Below are positions 8,516-16,455 of a stretch of 64,000 nucleotides of DNA, in pieces. The DNA is taken from assembly GCA_002361615.1 (NCBI GenBank), contig DETK01000033.1, forward strand, positions 1 through 64,000, read 5' to 3'. Below the pieces are notes generated by a model. That model was not told the origin of the DNA, searched no databases, and saw only the letters and a list, made by a program, of their open reading frames with translations. The DNA is from Bacteroidales bacterium UBA3290. Its GTDB lineage: Bacteria > Bacteroidota > Bacteroidia > Bacteroidales > UBA932. The number at the start of each line of letters is the position of its first letter. The first letter of the stretch is position 1. The translations under genes and the position numbers were made by a program.

Positions 8516-9052
8516 ATGCTCGATCCGCGCCGCAGTTCGCTGCTGATCCGCCGGGCTATGCCCGACGATATCCCGCTCATCCGCTCCCTGGCCGACGTGG
8601 CCTTCCGCGATACGTACGCTGAAATCCTCTCCGAAGGGCAGATGGATTATATGATGGAGTGGATGTACTCCGAAGATTCCCTCCAACGGCAGATGGGGAG
8701 GGAAGGACACGTGTATTTCATCCTGGAAAAAGACGGGATGCCCTGCGCGTATGCGTCCGTGCAGCCGCGCGGCCTGCAGGACGACGGCGCCTATCTGTTC
8801 GAGTTGCAGAAAATCTATATCCTCCCCGATTTTAAGGGACAGGGATTCGGGCGATTGCTTTACGGGCATATCTGCAATTTCGTCCGGAGGGCCGCTTCAG
8901 GCTGGCCTTGCCGCATCGAACTGCACGTCAACCGTCACAACCGTGCGGTCGATTTCTACAAACACCTCGGCCTGGAAATCCTCCGCGAAGGCGATTTCCC
9001 CATCGGCCACGGGTACTTCATGAACGACTACATCATGGGTACGACCCTGTGA
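8516..9052 (+). CDS. GNAT-family N-acetyltransferase
   Basis: A 178-residue cytoplasmic acetyltransferase. Typical GNAT order is visible: N-terminal strand and helix (LLIRRAMPDDIPLIRSLAD), strand 4 (ELQKIYILPDF), the acetyl-CoA loop KGQGFGRLLYG, and the late motif NRHNRAVDFYKHLGLEI with FPIGHGYFMNDYIM. It begins 2 nt after the preceding stop, so it may be co-transcribed with the YtxH operon. The acceptor substrate cannot be inferred. Confidence 0.88.
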   Translation: MLDPRRSSLLIRRAMPDDIPLIRSLADVAFRDTYAEILSEGQMDYMMEWMYSEDSLQRQMGREGHVYFILEKDGMPCAYASVQPRGLQDDGAYLFELQKIYILPDFKGQGFGRLLYGHICNFVRRAASGWPCRIELHVNRHNRAVDFYKHLGLEILREGDFPIGHGYFMNDYIMGTTL

Positions 9053-9058
9053 TGCACG

Positions 9059-9709
9059 TTACTTTTTATTCAGAAAAGCCAGAATGATGTCGACGGCCTG
9101 ATCTTCGGTCAGGCCGTCCATGTTGAGGGCCAAGTCGTAGTTGCGCACGTCGTAACGGCTGGTCTCGGCGTAGCGTTTGATATAGTTCTCCCGCTGTTTG
9201 TCCACTTTCCCGATGATCTCCTCCGCCAGTTCGCGGGTAAGGTTCTGTTTGCGCATCACCCGCTCGATACGCTTTTCCATCGGGGCGGTAATGAAGATGT
9301 CCACTTTCTGCGGATGGCCCTTCAGCACGAAGAAACCGGAGCGGCCGGCGATCACGCACGACTCCTCCTGGGCGAACTGGCGCAGGATTTCGGTTTCGGC
9401 CAGGAAAATGTCGTCGGTGGTGACATTGGGGTTGAACTCCTTGCCGTAGACGCTGTTGCTGGCAATGAAGGCAGCCGGGGAAGGGGCGGGGGCGACCCGG
9501 CGGATGAATTCGGACATCCACTGCTTCTTTTCCCCTTTCAGACGTTCGATGGTGGAAGGGGTGAGGTTGAACTTTTCAGAGAGCTCGTGGATGAGTTCCT
9601 TGTCGATGAGGCGGACGCCCAGCTTTTCGGCCAGTTTGCGGGCGACGGTGTGACCGCCCGAGCCGAGTTCGCGGCTGACGGTGATGACAAATTTCTCTTG
9701 GGTATTCAT
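9059..9709 (-). CDS. Cytidylate-kinase-like family protein
   Basis: A 216-residue P-loop-type kinase fold. The N-terminal nucleotide loop ITVSRELGSGGHTVARKLA is of the cytidylate_kin2 type (GSGGxxVA) and not the true Cmk form. IDKELIHELSEKFNLT and CVIAGRSGFFVLKGHP follow, then a lid with RIERVMRKQNLTRELAEEII. The C-terminal DYDLALNMDGL motif (here YDLALNMD) is also typical. The substrate of this subfamily is not established. It lies 15 nt downstream of the radical SAM gene on the same strand and is likely co-transcribed. Confidence 0.85.
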   Translation of the reverse strand: MNTQEKFVITVSRELGSGGHTVARKLAEKLGVRLIDKELIHELSEKFNLTPSTIERLKGEKKQWMSEFIRRVAPAPSPAAFIASNSVYGKEFNPNVTTDDIFLAETEILRQFAQEESCVIAGRSGFFVLKGHPQKVDIFITAPMEKRIERVMRKQNLTRELAEEIIGKVDKQRENYIKRYAETSRYDVRNYDLALNMDGLTEDQAVDIILAFLNKK

Positions 9710-9724
9710 CGTATGGGGTGTTTT

Positions 9725-10486
9725 TTATCCTTTTCCTTTGATGTCAATGGTGAAACCCTCGTCAAGGAGGGGCTGGACAAGCGCTTGCATCTTTTCGACC
9801 GTGAAGGCTTCAAGGCCTTGCTCCGGGGTGGGGCGGTCGATGGTATAGACCATGATCTTGCGGGGCTTGAGCCGGCGGACGATGTCCATCCAGCCGTCGA
9901 GGACTTCGGGCGATGCGGAATCGAAGTTCCTGCTCTTGAGGAACATGGTCTGCAGGATGAAGTCGCCTTCGAACTTTTCCAGCGCTTCGATGACACGTTC
10001 CAGGCGATAGCCGGGTGCAGGCTGGTTGATCTTTGCGACCAGGTCGTCGGTCGGTGCGTCGATTTTCAGGATCGGGTTGTCCACCTTGCGGAGCGCTTCG
10101 AACACTTCGGGGATGTGGACGCGCGTGGCATTGGAAAGCACCGATACCTTGGCATTGGGACAATAGGCGTCGCGCAGGAAGACCGTGTCTTGGATGATGC
10201 GGGGAAACTCCGGATTGAGGGTCGGCTCGCCGTCGCCGGAGAAGGTGATCGAATCGATGACGGTACCGTCGAGCATCAGTTCGATCAGTTTGTTCTCCAG
10301 ATCGTTGCGTACTTTCGCGGCCGTGGGGAGAACGGTATCGCCCTTCCCGTCGCAGTTCCAGCCGCATTCGCAGTAGATGCAGTCGAAGTTGCAGATCTTG
10401 CCCCGGGTCGGCAGCAGGTTGATGCCCAGCGAGCGGCCGAGCCGGCGGCTGTGAATCGGTCCGAAGACGGTCTCTTCTCTCATCAT
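9725..10486 (-). CDS. Radical SAM protein (COG0731-like)
   Basis: A 253-residue radical S-adenosylmethionine protein. The cluster-binding CxxxCxxC is in ICNFDCIYCECGW near residue 36-42, preceded by VFGPIHSRRLGRSLGIN, a hallmark of this COG0731-type group. Later motifs are ITFSGDGEPTLNP (SAM-binding GGE-like) and KVSVLSNATRV. The reaction of this group in bacteria is not settled. It leads a two-gene operon with the cytidylate-kinase-like gene and is divergent from the thioesterase gene. Confidence 0.88.
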   Translation of the reverse strand: MMREETVFGPIHSRRLGRSLGINLLPTRGKICNFDCIYCECGWNCDGKGDTVLPTAAKVRNDLENKLIELMLDGTVIDSITFSGDGEPTLNPEFPRIIQDTVFLRDAYCPNAKVSVLSNATRVHIPEVFEALRKVDNPILKIDAPTDDLVAKINQPAPGYRLERVIEALEKFEGDFILQTMFLKSRNFDSASPEVLDGWMDIVRRLKPRKIMVYTIDRPTPEQGLEAFTVEKMQALVQPLLDEGFTIDIKGKG

Positions 10487-10510
10487 GGCTTATTCCGGTT
10501 TTACATCCTC

Positions 10511-10518
10511 CAAAGTTA
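10511..10518 (-). promoter_or_regulatory. -7 promoter box for the radical SAM gene
   Basis: The minus strand reads TAACTTTG, an exact TAnnTTTG match, 24 nt upstream of the start codon at 10486. Confidence 0.6.
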
Positions 10519-10548
10519 ACGATAATTCCCGGACTCTCCAAAAATGCT

Positions 10549-10556
10549 TATCTTTG
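10549..10556 (+). promoter_or_regulatory. -7 promoter box for the thioesterase/M48 operon
   Basis: TATCTTTG is an exact TAnnTTTG match, 20 nt before the ATG at 10577. It also shows that the in-frame ATG at 10544 lies inside the promoter and cannot be the start. Confidence 0.65.
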
Positions 10557-10576
10557 CCGCAGTAAAAGAAAACGGT

Positions 10577-10969
10577 ATGTTTGTCTATAAGCATAAGGTC
10601 CATTATTACGAGACCGACCGGATGGGTGTGACGCACCACTCCAACTACATCCGCATCATGGAGGAAGCGCGCGTGGCGTATCTCGACGCCATCGGCGCCA
10701 GCTACGCACAGATCGAGGCCGACGGCGTAATATCGCCTGTGCTGGGCGTGGAAGGCGCTTTCCGCCACACGACGACCTTCGACGACGTGATCGAGGTCTC
10801 GGTCTTCATCAAGTCGATGACCACCTTCAAGCTGAAAATCGGTTATACGATGCACTGCCGCGGCGAGGAAGTGTTCGAAGGCTGGTCGCTCCACTGCTTC
10901 CTCGACAAGGAGAACCATCCCATCCCCATCGCGGAGCGCTATCCTCAGTTCGTGGAAGCCGCCCGATGA
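10577..10969 (+). CDS. Acyl-CoA thioesterase, YbgC/4-hydroxybenzoyl-CoA thioesterase type
   Basis: A 130-residue hot-dog-fold thioesterase that hydrolyses acyl-CoA thioesters. The active-site signature YYETDRMGVTHHSNYIR is near the N-terminus, with Asp in ETDRMG as the expected catalytic residue. EVSVFIKSMTTFKLKIGY and VFEGWSLHCFLD complete the fold. I start at 10577 because an upstream in-frame ATG falls within the -7 box. It overlaps the M48 protease gene by ATGA. Confidence 0.9.
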   Translation: MFVYKHKVHYYETDRMGVTHHSNYIRIMEEARVAYLDAIGASYAQIEADGVISPVLGVEGAFRHTTTFDDVIEVSVFIKSMTTFKLKIGYTMHCRGEEVFEGWSLHCFLDKENHPIPIAERYPQFVEAAR

Positions 10970-12201
10970 GCGCCGCTGCCCTTTACTGGCTGGTGATCGC
11001 CATCGTACTGGCGGAGTTCTGCTGGTCGGTGGCCCTGACGCTGCTCAATATCCGCGCGTCCCGGCAGCCCGTGCCCGCTTTGCTGAAGGATCTTTACGAT
11101 CCGGAGCGTTACCGCAGGCAGCAGGATTATGCGATGACCAACCGCAAATTCTCGCTGCTCTCGAACCTGGTCAGCACGCTCGTCACCCTGGCGCTCTTCG
11201 CCTTCGGCGGCTTCGCCCTGTTCGATGCCGCCGCCCGCTCTGTCAGCAGTGCTCCCGTGGTGCAGGCCCTCATCTTCTGGGGCATCTTTTACCTGCTTTC
11301 CTGGGTGGTGTCGCTGCCCTTCGATATCTACCGCACCTTCGTCATCGAGCAGCGTTTCGGCTTCAACCGCACCACGCCGAAGCTGTTTGCTGCCGACGCG
11401 GTCAAGAGCCTGCTGATGAACATCGTCATCATGGGTGCCGTGCTGGCGCTCTGCGCCTGGATCTACCAGCTCTCACCCCGCTGGTTCTGGCTCATCGCCT
11501 GGGGCGCCGTGACGCTTTTCTCCCTCTTCATGCAGTACTTCTACTCGCAGCTCATCGTGCCGCTGTTCAACAAGCAGACGCCGCTGCCGGAAGGGGAGCT
11601 CCGCACGGCCATCGAGGCATTCGCCGAACGTGTCGGCTTCCGGCTCGACAACATCTTCGTCATCGATTCCTCCAAGCGCAGCAGCAAGTCGAACGCTTAC
11701 TTCACGGGATTCGGACGCAAGAAGCGGGTCGTGCTCTACGACACGCTCATGGAGCAGCTTTCCACGGAAGAGATCGTCGGTGTTCTCGCCCATGAAATCG
11801 GGCATTACAAACGGCATCATATTATCCTCTCTTCGCTGGAAGGGTTCGCTACGAATCTTTTGATGTTCTGGTTGTTCAGCTTGCTGATCGGAAGCAGCGC
11901 TTTAGCTGCGGCAGCCGGGTGTGCCGAGCCGTCGTTCCACGTCAATCTGGCGGTATTCTCGCTCGTTTATACGCCGCTCAGCATCCTGCTCGACATTGTG
12001 ACCAACGTCATCTCCCGCCGTCACGAACGTCAGGCCGACGCCTTCGCCACCACCCACGGCATGGGCCCCGCCGAAGCCTCCGCCCTCAAGAAAATGAGCG
12101 CCAAATCCCTCGCAAACCTCACCCCGCATCCCCTGGTCGTCTTCACCGAATACTCCCATCCCACCCTGAACGAAAGGGTACAGAATCTGACCCGCACCTG
12201 A
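10966..12201 (+). CDS. M48-family (Ste24-like) membrane zinc metallopeptidase
   Basis: A 411-residue integral membrane protease. The zinc-binding motif is VLAHEIGHYKRHH, with the third-ligand region RRHERQADAFA. Several membrane helices flank it (ALYWLVIAIVLAEFCWSVAL, VQALIFWGIFYLLSWVVSLP, LLMNIVIMGAVLALCAWIY, MFWLFSLLIGSSALAAAAG). VIDSSKRSSKSNAYFTGFG is typical of CAAX-prenyl-protease-type M48A members. Bacterial homologues probably serve membrane protein quality control, since prenylation is absent. It is translationally coupled to the thioesterase by ATGA. Confidence 0.93.
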   Translation: MSAAALYWLVIAIVLAEFCWSVALTLLNIRASRQPVPALLKDLYDPERYRRQQDYAMTNRKFSLLSNLVSTLVTLALFAFGGFALFDAAARSVSSAPVVQALIFWGIFYLLSWVVSLPFDIYRTFVIEQRFGFNRTTPKLFAADAVKSLLMNIVIMGAVLALCAWIYQLSPRWFWLIAWGAVTLFSLFMQYFYSQLIVPLFNKQTPLPEGELRTAIEAFAERVGFRLDNIFVIDSSKRSSKSNAYFTGFGRKKRVVLYDTLMEQLSTEEIVGVLAHEIGHYKRHHIILSSLEGFATNLLMFWLFSLLIGSSALAAAAGCAEPSFHVNLAVFSLVYTPLSILLDIVTNVISRRHERQADAFATTHGMGPAEASALKKMSAKSLANLTPHPLVVFTEYSHPTLNERVQNLTRT

Positions 12202-12246
12202 CTTGGATTTGCTTTTTCCTCAAGTCTTGCAGCTATCGGTCAAAAA

Positions 12247-12425
12247 CCTTCCGCTTCGCTCCATCCCTCCCAGCTTCGCTGGGCCCCTCCCGTGTCTGAG
12301 TTACTGGGGCGCTGCCCCAAACCCCGCCGTTACGGCCTTCTAATCCACGAGCCTTGCCCTCACGTCCTCCACTAGCGCCTGAAGGCGCGGGCGGCCATGG
12401 GTTTTTGACTCGATAGCTGACGCGC
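12247..12425. repeat. Intergenic palindromic repeat element, copy 1
   Basis: This fills most of the 264-bp gap between the M48 and NlpC genes. It holds several short palindromes: CCCAGCTTCGCTGGG near 12267-12281, GGGGCGCTGCCCC (12306-12318) and GCGCCTGAAGGCGC (12375-12388). Its reverse complement aligns with the insertion inside the DNA alkylation repair gene at about 24682-24795. Shared blocks include TCAGGCGCTAG and GGCGGGGTT followed by GGGGCAG and GCCCC. I see no coding potential in it. Confidence 0.65.
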
Positions 12426-12465
12426 CTTTCGGCAAAAGCTGAAAAGGATGTGGTTCGCTGGGGGA

Positions 12466-13515
12466 TTATTTTACCCGCAGTTTGCGGCCGACGCGGAGGA
12501 CGGTGTTGGTGGTGATGTTGTTGAGCTGGCAGAGCTTGTTGACCGTGGTGCCGTGCTGCCGGGCGATCTTGGAGAGGTTGTCTCCCTTGACGATGGTGTG
12601 ATAGATTTGCTCGCCCTGGGGCGCGGCTGCGGTTGCTGACGAATCTTTCGGGGTGGCGGCGGGTTTTGCAGCGGGTTTGGCGGCGGGCTTGGGCTCGGGC
12701 TCGAGGTCGCGCGGATCGGGCTTGAGGGCGGAGGCAGGAATGGTGACTTTGGTTTCGCGCACCGGCGCCCAGTTGCCGTCTCCGCTCAGGATCAGGCGTC
12801 CGCTGCCTTCGGGAATCGAGAGGGCTCCGTCCGCATCGATATAAGCCCATTTTCCGTTCTCGAACAGGACGATGCGGCGGTCGTTGTCGGCCAGCACGAG
12901 GCTGTCGGGAGCGATATGCACGCCGTGGTCGGGCTCGAAAGCGAAGGTGGCCGTACTGTCGAATTCTACTTTATAGTCTTCGAAATCGGGGAGGATGCGG
13001 CGGGCGCCGAGCAGGCGGTTGGCGTAGTAGCTCTCCGTATAGATGCTGCTGTAGCGCACGCCATGGTTGGAGGCGTGGATGAATTTCGGGTCGTTGTGGG
13101 CGGTGTCCAGCCCAGTGAAGATGCCCACGTGGCCGACCACTTTCGGATTGCGGCGGCTGCCCAGCAGCAGGATGTCGCCTTTCTGCAGGTTCCGGAAGTC
13201 GGAGATATCCACTTCACGGCCGTTGTGCGCCTGGTCTTTCGCCGAGCGGTCGAGATCGGTGATGCCGAAATGGCCGAAGACGTAGCGGGTGAAACCCGTG
13301 CAGTCGAAACGTTTCGGACCGTTGGCTCCGTAGCGGTAGGGGGTGCCCAGGAAAGATGCGGCGTATTCGAGAATCTTGTCGGCCAGTTCGGAGGCCGTGA
13401 TTTCCACCTCTTTGGGCTGTCCCTGCGTGAGGACGGTCTCCTGCGCGTCAAGACGCGCCGCGGTCAGGAAAAGGACGGCGGTGAGAAGCAGCGGTATGAC
13501 GAGGCCGTGTCTCAT
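12466..13515 (-). CDS. NlpC/P60 peptidoglycan endopeptidase with C-terminal LysM
   Basis: Secreted cell-wall hydrolase of 349 residues. Signal peptide MRHGLVIPLLLTAVLFLTA, then an NlpC/P60 domain at about residues 40-180 with the catalytic Cys in FDCTGFTRYVFG and His in VVGHVGIFTG. A beta-rich middle region (about 190-280) is followed by an Ala-Lys-Pro linker with repeated KPAA units. A LysM domain lies at the end (HTIVKGDNLSKIARQHGTT, NTVLRVGRKLRVK). It should cut stem peptides at gamma-D-Glu-diamino acid bonds. The start at 13515 is chosen for the signal peptide and the ATGA overlap with the small gene upstream. Confidence 0.92.
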   Translation of the reverse strand: MRHGLVIPLLLTAVLFLTAARLDAQETVLTQGQPKEVEITASELADKILEYAASFLGTPYRYGANGPKRFDCTGFTRYVFGHFGITDLDRSAKDQAHNGREVDISDFRNLQKGDILLLGSRRNPKVVGHVGIFTGLDTAHNDPKFIHASNHGVRYSSIYTESYYANRLLGARRILPDFEDYKVEFDSTATFAFEPDHGVHIAPDSLVLADNDRRIVLFENGKWAYIDADGALSIPEGSGRLILSGDGNWAPVRETKVTIPASALKPDPRDLEPEPKPAAKPAAKPAATPKDSSATAAAPQGEQIYHTIVKGDNLSKIARQHGTTVNKLCQLNNITTNTVLRVGRKLRVK

Positions 13516-13667
13516 TTCGAAGAGTAGAAGCTGAAACCGTGCTTGATCCCGGCTATGACCGCATCCCAGCGGATGATGATGCCGATCACGGCGACCAGGC
13601 CGATCCAGATGAGGGCCTTTGTGGTGTCGGTCTGCGCTTTGTACCAGGTCTTGATCTTGTCGAACAT
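13512..13667 (-). CDS. Small single-helix membrane protein, 51 residues
   Basis: A short gene beginning MFDKIKTWYKAQTD, with one membrane helix (ALIWIGLVAVIGIIIRW) and a polar tail ending FYSSK. Support comes from an exact -7 promoter box 17 nt upstream of its start and an ATGA overlap with the NlpC/LysM gene, which makes it the leading gene of that operon. It may assist or localise the hydrolase, but no function is recognised. Confidence 0.7.
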   Translation of the reverse strand: MFDKIKTWYKAQTDTTKALIWIGLVAVIGIIIRWDAVIAGIKHGFSFYSSK

Positions 13668-13684
13668 AGGGCTTGTGTCTTCTG

Positions 13685-13692
13685 CAAAGATA
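13685..13692 (-). promoter_or_regulatory. -7 promoter box for the small-protein/NlpC operon
   Basis: The minus strand reads TATCTTTG, an exact TAnnTTTG match, 17 nt upstream of the start codon at 13667. Confidence 0.65.
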
Positions 13693-13701
13693 ACCTGTTT
13701 C

Positions 13702-13732
13702 TTGGAAAATTGCAGATTTTTTGTTAAAATTG
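13702..13732 (+). promoter_or_regulatory. Possible promoter for the PNP/mtnA operon
   Basis: A TTGG (-33-like) is followed after 19 nt by TAAAATTG (13725-13732), one mismatch from TAnnTTTG, 23 nt before the start at 13756. Confidence 0.4.
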
Positions 13733-13755
13733 CTCAATCATAGCATTCTTTCGAT

Positions 13756-14583
13756 ATGGACTCACGCGTCAAAAAGATTCGCGAAGCAGCCGCGTTCATC
13801 AAGGAGAACATCGGCGGCAAGACGCCCGAAGTGGGCATCGTGCTGGGCAGCGGCCTGGGCAAACTGGCAGACGTCATCGAGGCGGAAGCCGTCATCCCGT
13901 ATGCCAAGATTCCCAACTTCGCCAAATCGACCGCCATCGGTCACAAGGGCAACTTCATCTTCGGCAAACTTGCGGGCAAGTATGTCTGCGCCATGCAGGG
14001 CCGGTTCCACTACTATGAAGGCTATCCCATGGAGCAGGTGACCCTGCCCATCCGCGTGATGGCGACCCTGGGCATCAAGGTGCTGCTTGTCTCCAATGCA
14101 GCGGGCGGCCTGAACCAGAGCTTCTCAGTGGGCGACCTGATGATCATCCGCGACCACATCAACATGCTCCCCAATCCCTTGATCGGTAAGAATTTCGATG
14201 AATTCGGCGACCGTTTCCCCGATATGACGGCGGCTTATGACCTCAACCTGATCAAAAAGGTAGAATCCATCGCCAAGCGGGCGAAAATCCCTGTCCGCAA
14301 AGGTGTCTATCTGGGCAATACGGGCCCTTCCTACGAGACGCCCGCCGAGGTGCGCTACTACCTGTCGATCGGCGCCGATGCCGTAGGCATGTCAACGGTT
14401 CCCGAAGTGCTGGTGGCCCGCCACTGCGGCATTCCCGTCTTCGGCATGTCGGTCATCACCAATATCTCGAATACCGAGAACGCCTGCACCAAACTCAATG
14501 ACGGAGACGACGTGGTGCGGGCTGCCGATGCTGCTGCCGACCGGATGTGCAAGCTATTCACCAAGCTGATTGAAACCCTCTGA
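13756..14583 (+). CDS. Purine-nucleoside phosphorylase
   Basis: A 275-residue trimeric-type PNP (PNP/MTAP family 2) that splits purine nucleosides with phosphate to base and ribose 1-phosphate. Phosphate-site segments are GIVLGSGLGKLAD and MQGRFHYYEGYP. The purine pocket is in SNAAGGLNQSFSVGDLM, EVLVARHCGIPVFGMS and VITNISN. The Asn in ITNISN favours guanosine/inosine, since MTA phosphorylases carry Asp there. It is followed after 2 nt by mtnA, which suggests nucleoside or methylthio-sugar salvage. Confidence 0.93.
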   Translation: MDSRVKKIREAAAFIKENIGGKTPEVGIVLGSGLGKLADVIEAEAVIPYAKIPNFAKSTAIGHKGNFIFGKLAGKYVCAMQGRFHYYEGYPMEQVTLPIRVMATLGIKVLLVSNAAGGLNQSFSVGDLMIIRDHINMLPNPLIGKNFDEFGDRFPDMTAAYDLNLIKKVESIAKRAKIPVRKGVYLGNTGPSYETPAEVRYYLSIGADAVGMSTVPEVLVARHCGIPVFGMSVITNISNTENACTKLNDGDDVVRAADAAADRMCKLFTKLIETL

Positions 14584-14585
14584 CC

Positions 14586-15665
14586 GTGAAGAGCGTATTT
14601 CCCTATGATTCCGTGGAGTTGAGTCCTAACGGGCGCGAGGTGGTCATCCTCGACCAGACGCAGCTGCCCAACCAGGAACGCTTCCTGCATCTGACCTCCG
14701 CTGAACAGATATTCTATGCCATCACCCGCCTCAAGGTGCGTGGCGCGCCGGCCATCGGCATCGCTGCCGCGTTCGGCCTGGCCATGTGCGTCAACCGCTA
14801 CCGTACCCGCACCGTGCAGGCCCTTGAGAAAGAGTTCCTCCGTGTCAAGCACTATCTCTATATCTCCCGGCCCACCGCCGTCAACCTGATGTGGGCGCTC
14901 GACCGGATGGAGCGCTGTTTCTATTCCACCAAACAGAACCTGGAAACGGCTGACGACAAGCATGCCATCGGGGCGCTTCGCAAGGCCCTGACGGCCGAGG
15001 CCCGGGCCATCAAGGCGGAAGATGTGAGGATGTGCGAGACCATCAGCAAATTCGGATTCTCGCTGCTGCACCCGGGCTGTGGCATCCTGACCCATTGCAA
15101 TGCCGGCCACCTGGCCGTTTCGAAATTCGGCACGGCGCTCGGACCGATCTACCTCGCCCAGCAGAAAGGCTATCTTCCCCACGTGTTCTGCGACGAGACA
15201 CGTCCCCTTCTTCAGGGAGCCCGCCTGACGGCGTACGAACTCTCCAAGGCTGGCATCGACGTGACGCTGATCTGCGACAACATGGCCGCCACGCTGATGT
15301 CGCAGGGCAAGGTCGATTTCGTGTTCGTGGGATGTGACCGCGTAGCCGCCAATGGCGACGTGGCCAACAAGATCGGCACGAACGGCGTGGCCATCATCGC
15401 CAAATACTACAAGGTCCCCCTCTATGTGTTCGCTCCCACCAGCACCATCGACTTCAACTGCAAGCAGGGTGCGGACATCGTCATCGAGGAGCGCCCGGCC
15501 TTCGAGGTTACCGATATGTATTACAGCAAGCCGATGGCGCCGCGTGGCATCCAGGTTTACAATCCGGCCTTCGATGTGACGCCCGCTTCGCTGATCGCCG
15601 GCATCGTCACCGAAAAAGGCATCATCAAACCCCGCGAGATCAAGAACCTCAAGAAACTCAAATGA
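14586..15665 (+). CDS. mtnA: S-methyl-5-thioribose-1-phosphate isomerase
   Basis: A 359-residue isomerase of the methionine salvage pathway, converting methylthioribose 1-phosphate to methylthioribulose 1-phosphate. Motifs are KVRGAPAIGIAAAFGL, ILTHCNAG (catalytic Cys) and VGCDRVAANGDVANKIGT (catalytic Asp). It uses a GTG start 2 nt after the PNP stop. No other mtn genes are nearby, so the partner reactions must be encoded elsewhere, or the enzyme serves ribose-1-phosphate isomerisation. That second option is inference from the PNP neighbour. Confidence 0.93.
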   Translation: MKSVFPYDSVELSPNGREVVILDQTQLPNQERFLHLTSAEQIFYAITRLKVRGAPAIGIAAAFGLAMCVNRYRTRTVQALEKEFLRVKHYLYISRPTAVNLMWALDRMERCFYSTKQNLETADDKHAIGALRKALTAEARAIKAEDVRMCETISKFGFSLLHPGCGILTHCNAGHLAVSKFGTALGPIYLAQQKGYLPHVFCDETRPLLQGARLTAYELSKAGIDVTLICDNMAATLMSQGKVDFVFVGCDRVAANGDVANKIGTNGVAIIAKYYKVPLYVFAPTSTIDFNCKQGADIVIEERPAFEVTDMYYSKPMAPRGIQVYNPAFDVTPASLIAGIVTEKGIIKPREIKNLKKLK

Positions 15666-15666
15666 G

Positions 15667-16455
15667 ATGGTGCAATTCCTGAGCCTGTCGAGTGGAAGCA
15701 ACGGCAACTGCTATTATTTCGGCGATGAACGCGGAGCCTTCCTTATCGACGTAGGGATTGGGAACCGCGCCATCAAGAAGCGGCTGGCTGAACACGGCCT
15801 GTCGATCGATTCCATCGAGGCCGTCTTTGTCACACACGACCACTTCGACCACGTCAAGAGCCTCGGTACCTTCGTGGAACGCTACCATAAGCCCGTCTAT
15901 CTGACCCGGACGCTGGAACAGGCACTCCGTACCAATTTTTGTACGGCGGGTCGTCTGAAGGGCTATGTGCGTTACCTGGAGGAGGGGAAGGAGACGCGGA
16001 TAGGCGAGGACTTCTGTATCACGCCTTTCGTGGTACCGCACGACGCTACGCAGACGGTTGGCTATCATTTCCATCTCCGCGGCGAACGCTTCACCGTGAT
16101 GACCGACCTGGGTGAGGTTACCGACGAAGCGGTGCGCTATGCCTCCCTGGCCGACCATCTGGTGGTCGAATCCAATTACGATGTGGACATGCTGATGACG
16201 GGGCCCTATCCGCCGCAGCTCAAGCACCGGATCCTGACCCAGAGCGGCCATCTTTCCAACGAACAGACGGCCTCGCTGCTGCGCCGCTGCAGGCACGAAG
16301 GCCTCCGCGACGTGTATCTGTGTCATCTGAGCGCCAACAACAATACACCCGAAATCGCTTTTTCGAGTGCAAAAAAGACGCTTGAGAGCATCGGCTCCCA
16401 AGCGTCCCTTCATTGTCTTCCGAGAAGCGTCTGCTCGGAATTATTCACCTTTTAA
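15667..16455 (+). CDS. MBL-fold metallo-hydrolase, WalJ/YycJ type
   Basis: A 262-residue metallo-beta-lactamase-fold hydrolase. The metal-binding signature is FVTHDHFDHVKSL (HxHxDH). The N-terminal FLSLSSGSNGNCYYF is the hallmark of the WalJ/YycJ subgroup, and SNYDVDMLM and LCHLSANNNTPE supply later ligands. WalJ proteins are linked to coordination of cell division and DNA replication, and some have nuclease activity; the role here is inferred. It starts 1 nt after the mtnA stop. Its 3' end overlaps the convergent TPR gene by 15 bp. Confidence 0.9.
   Translation: MVQFLSLSSGSNGNCYYFGDERGAFLIDVGIGNRAIKKRLAEHGLSIDSIEAVFVTHDHFDHVKSLGTFVERYHKPVYLTRTLEQALRTNFCTAGRLKGYVRYLEEGKETRIGEDFCITPFVVPHDATQTVGYHFHLRGERFTVMTDLGEVTDEAVRYASLADHLVVESNYDVDMLMTGPYPPQLKHRILTQSGHLSNEQTASLLRRCRHEGLRDVYLCHLSANNNTPEIAFSSAKKTLESIGSQASLHCLPRSVCSELFTF

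Noticed and set aside
10544..10576. Upstream in-frame ATG for the thioesterase
   Set aside because: It overlaps the exact -7 box TATCTTTG, so the ribosome start must lie downstream at 10577.
13516..13737. N-terminal extension of the NlpC/LysM ORF
   Set aside because: The extension is out of frame with, and covers, the small membrane gene and its promoter; a proper signal peptide starts at 13515.
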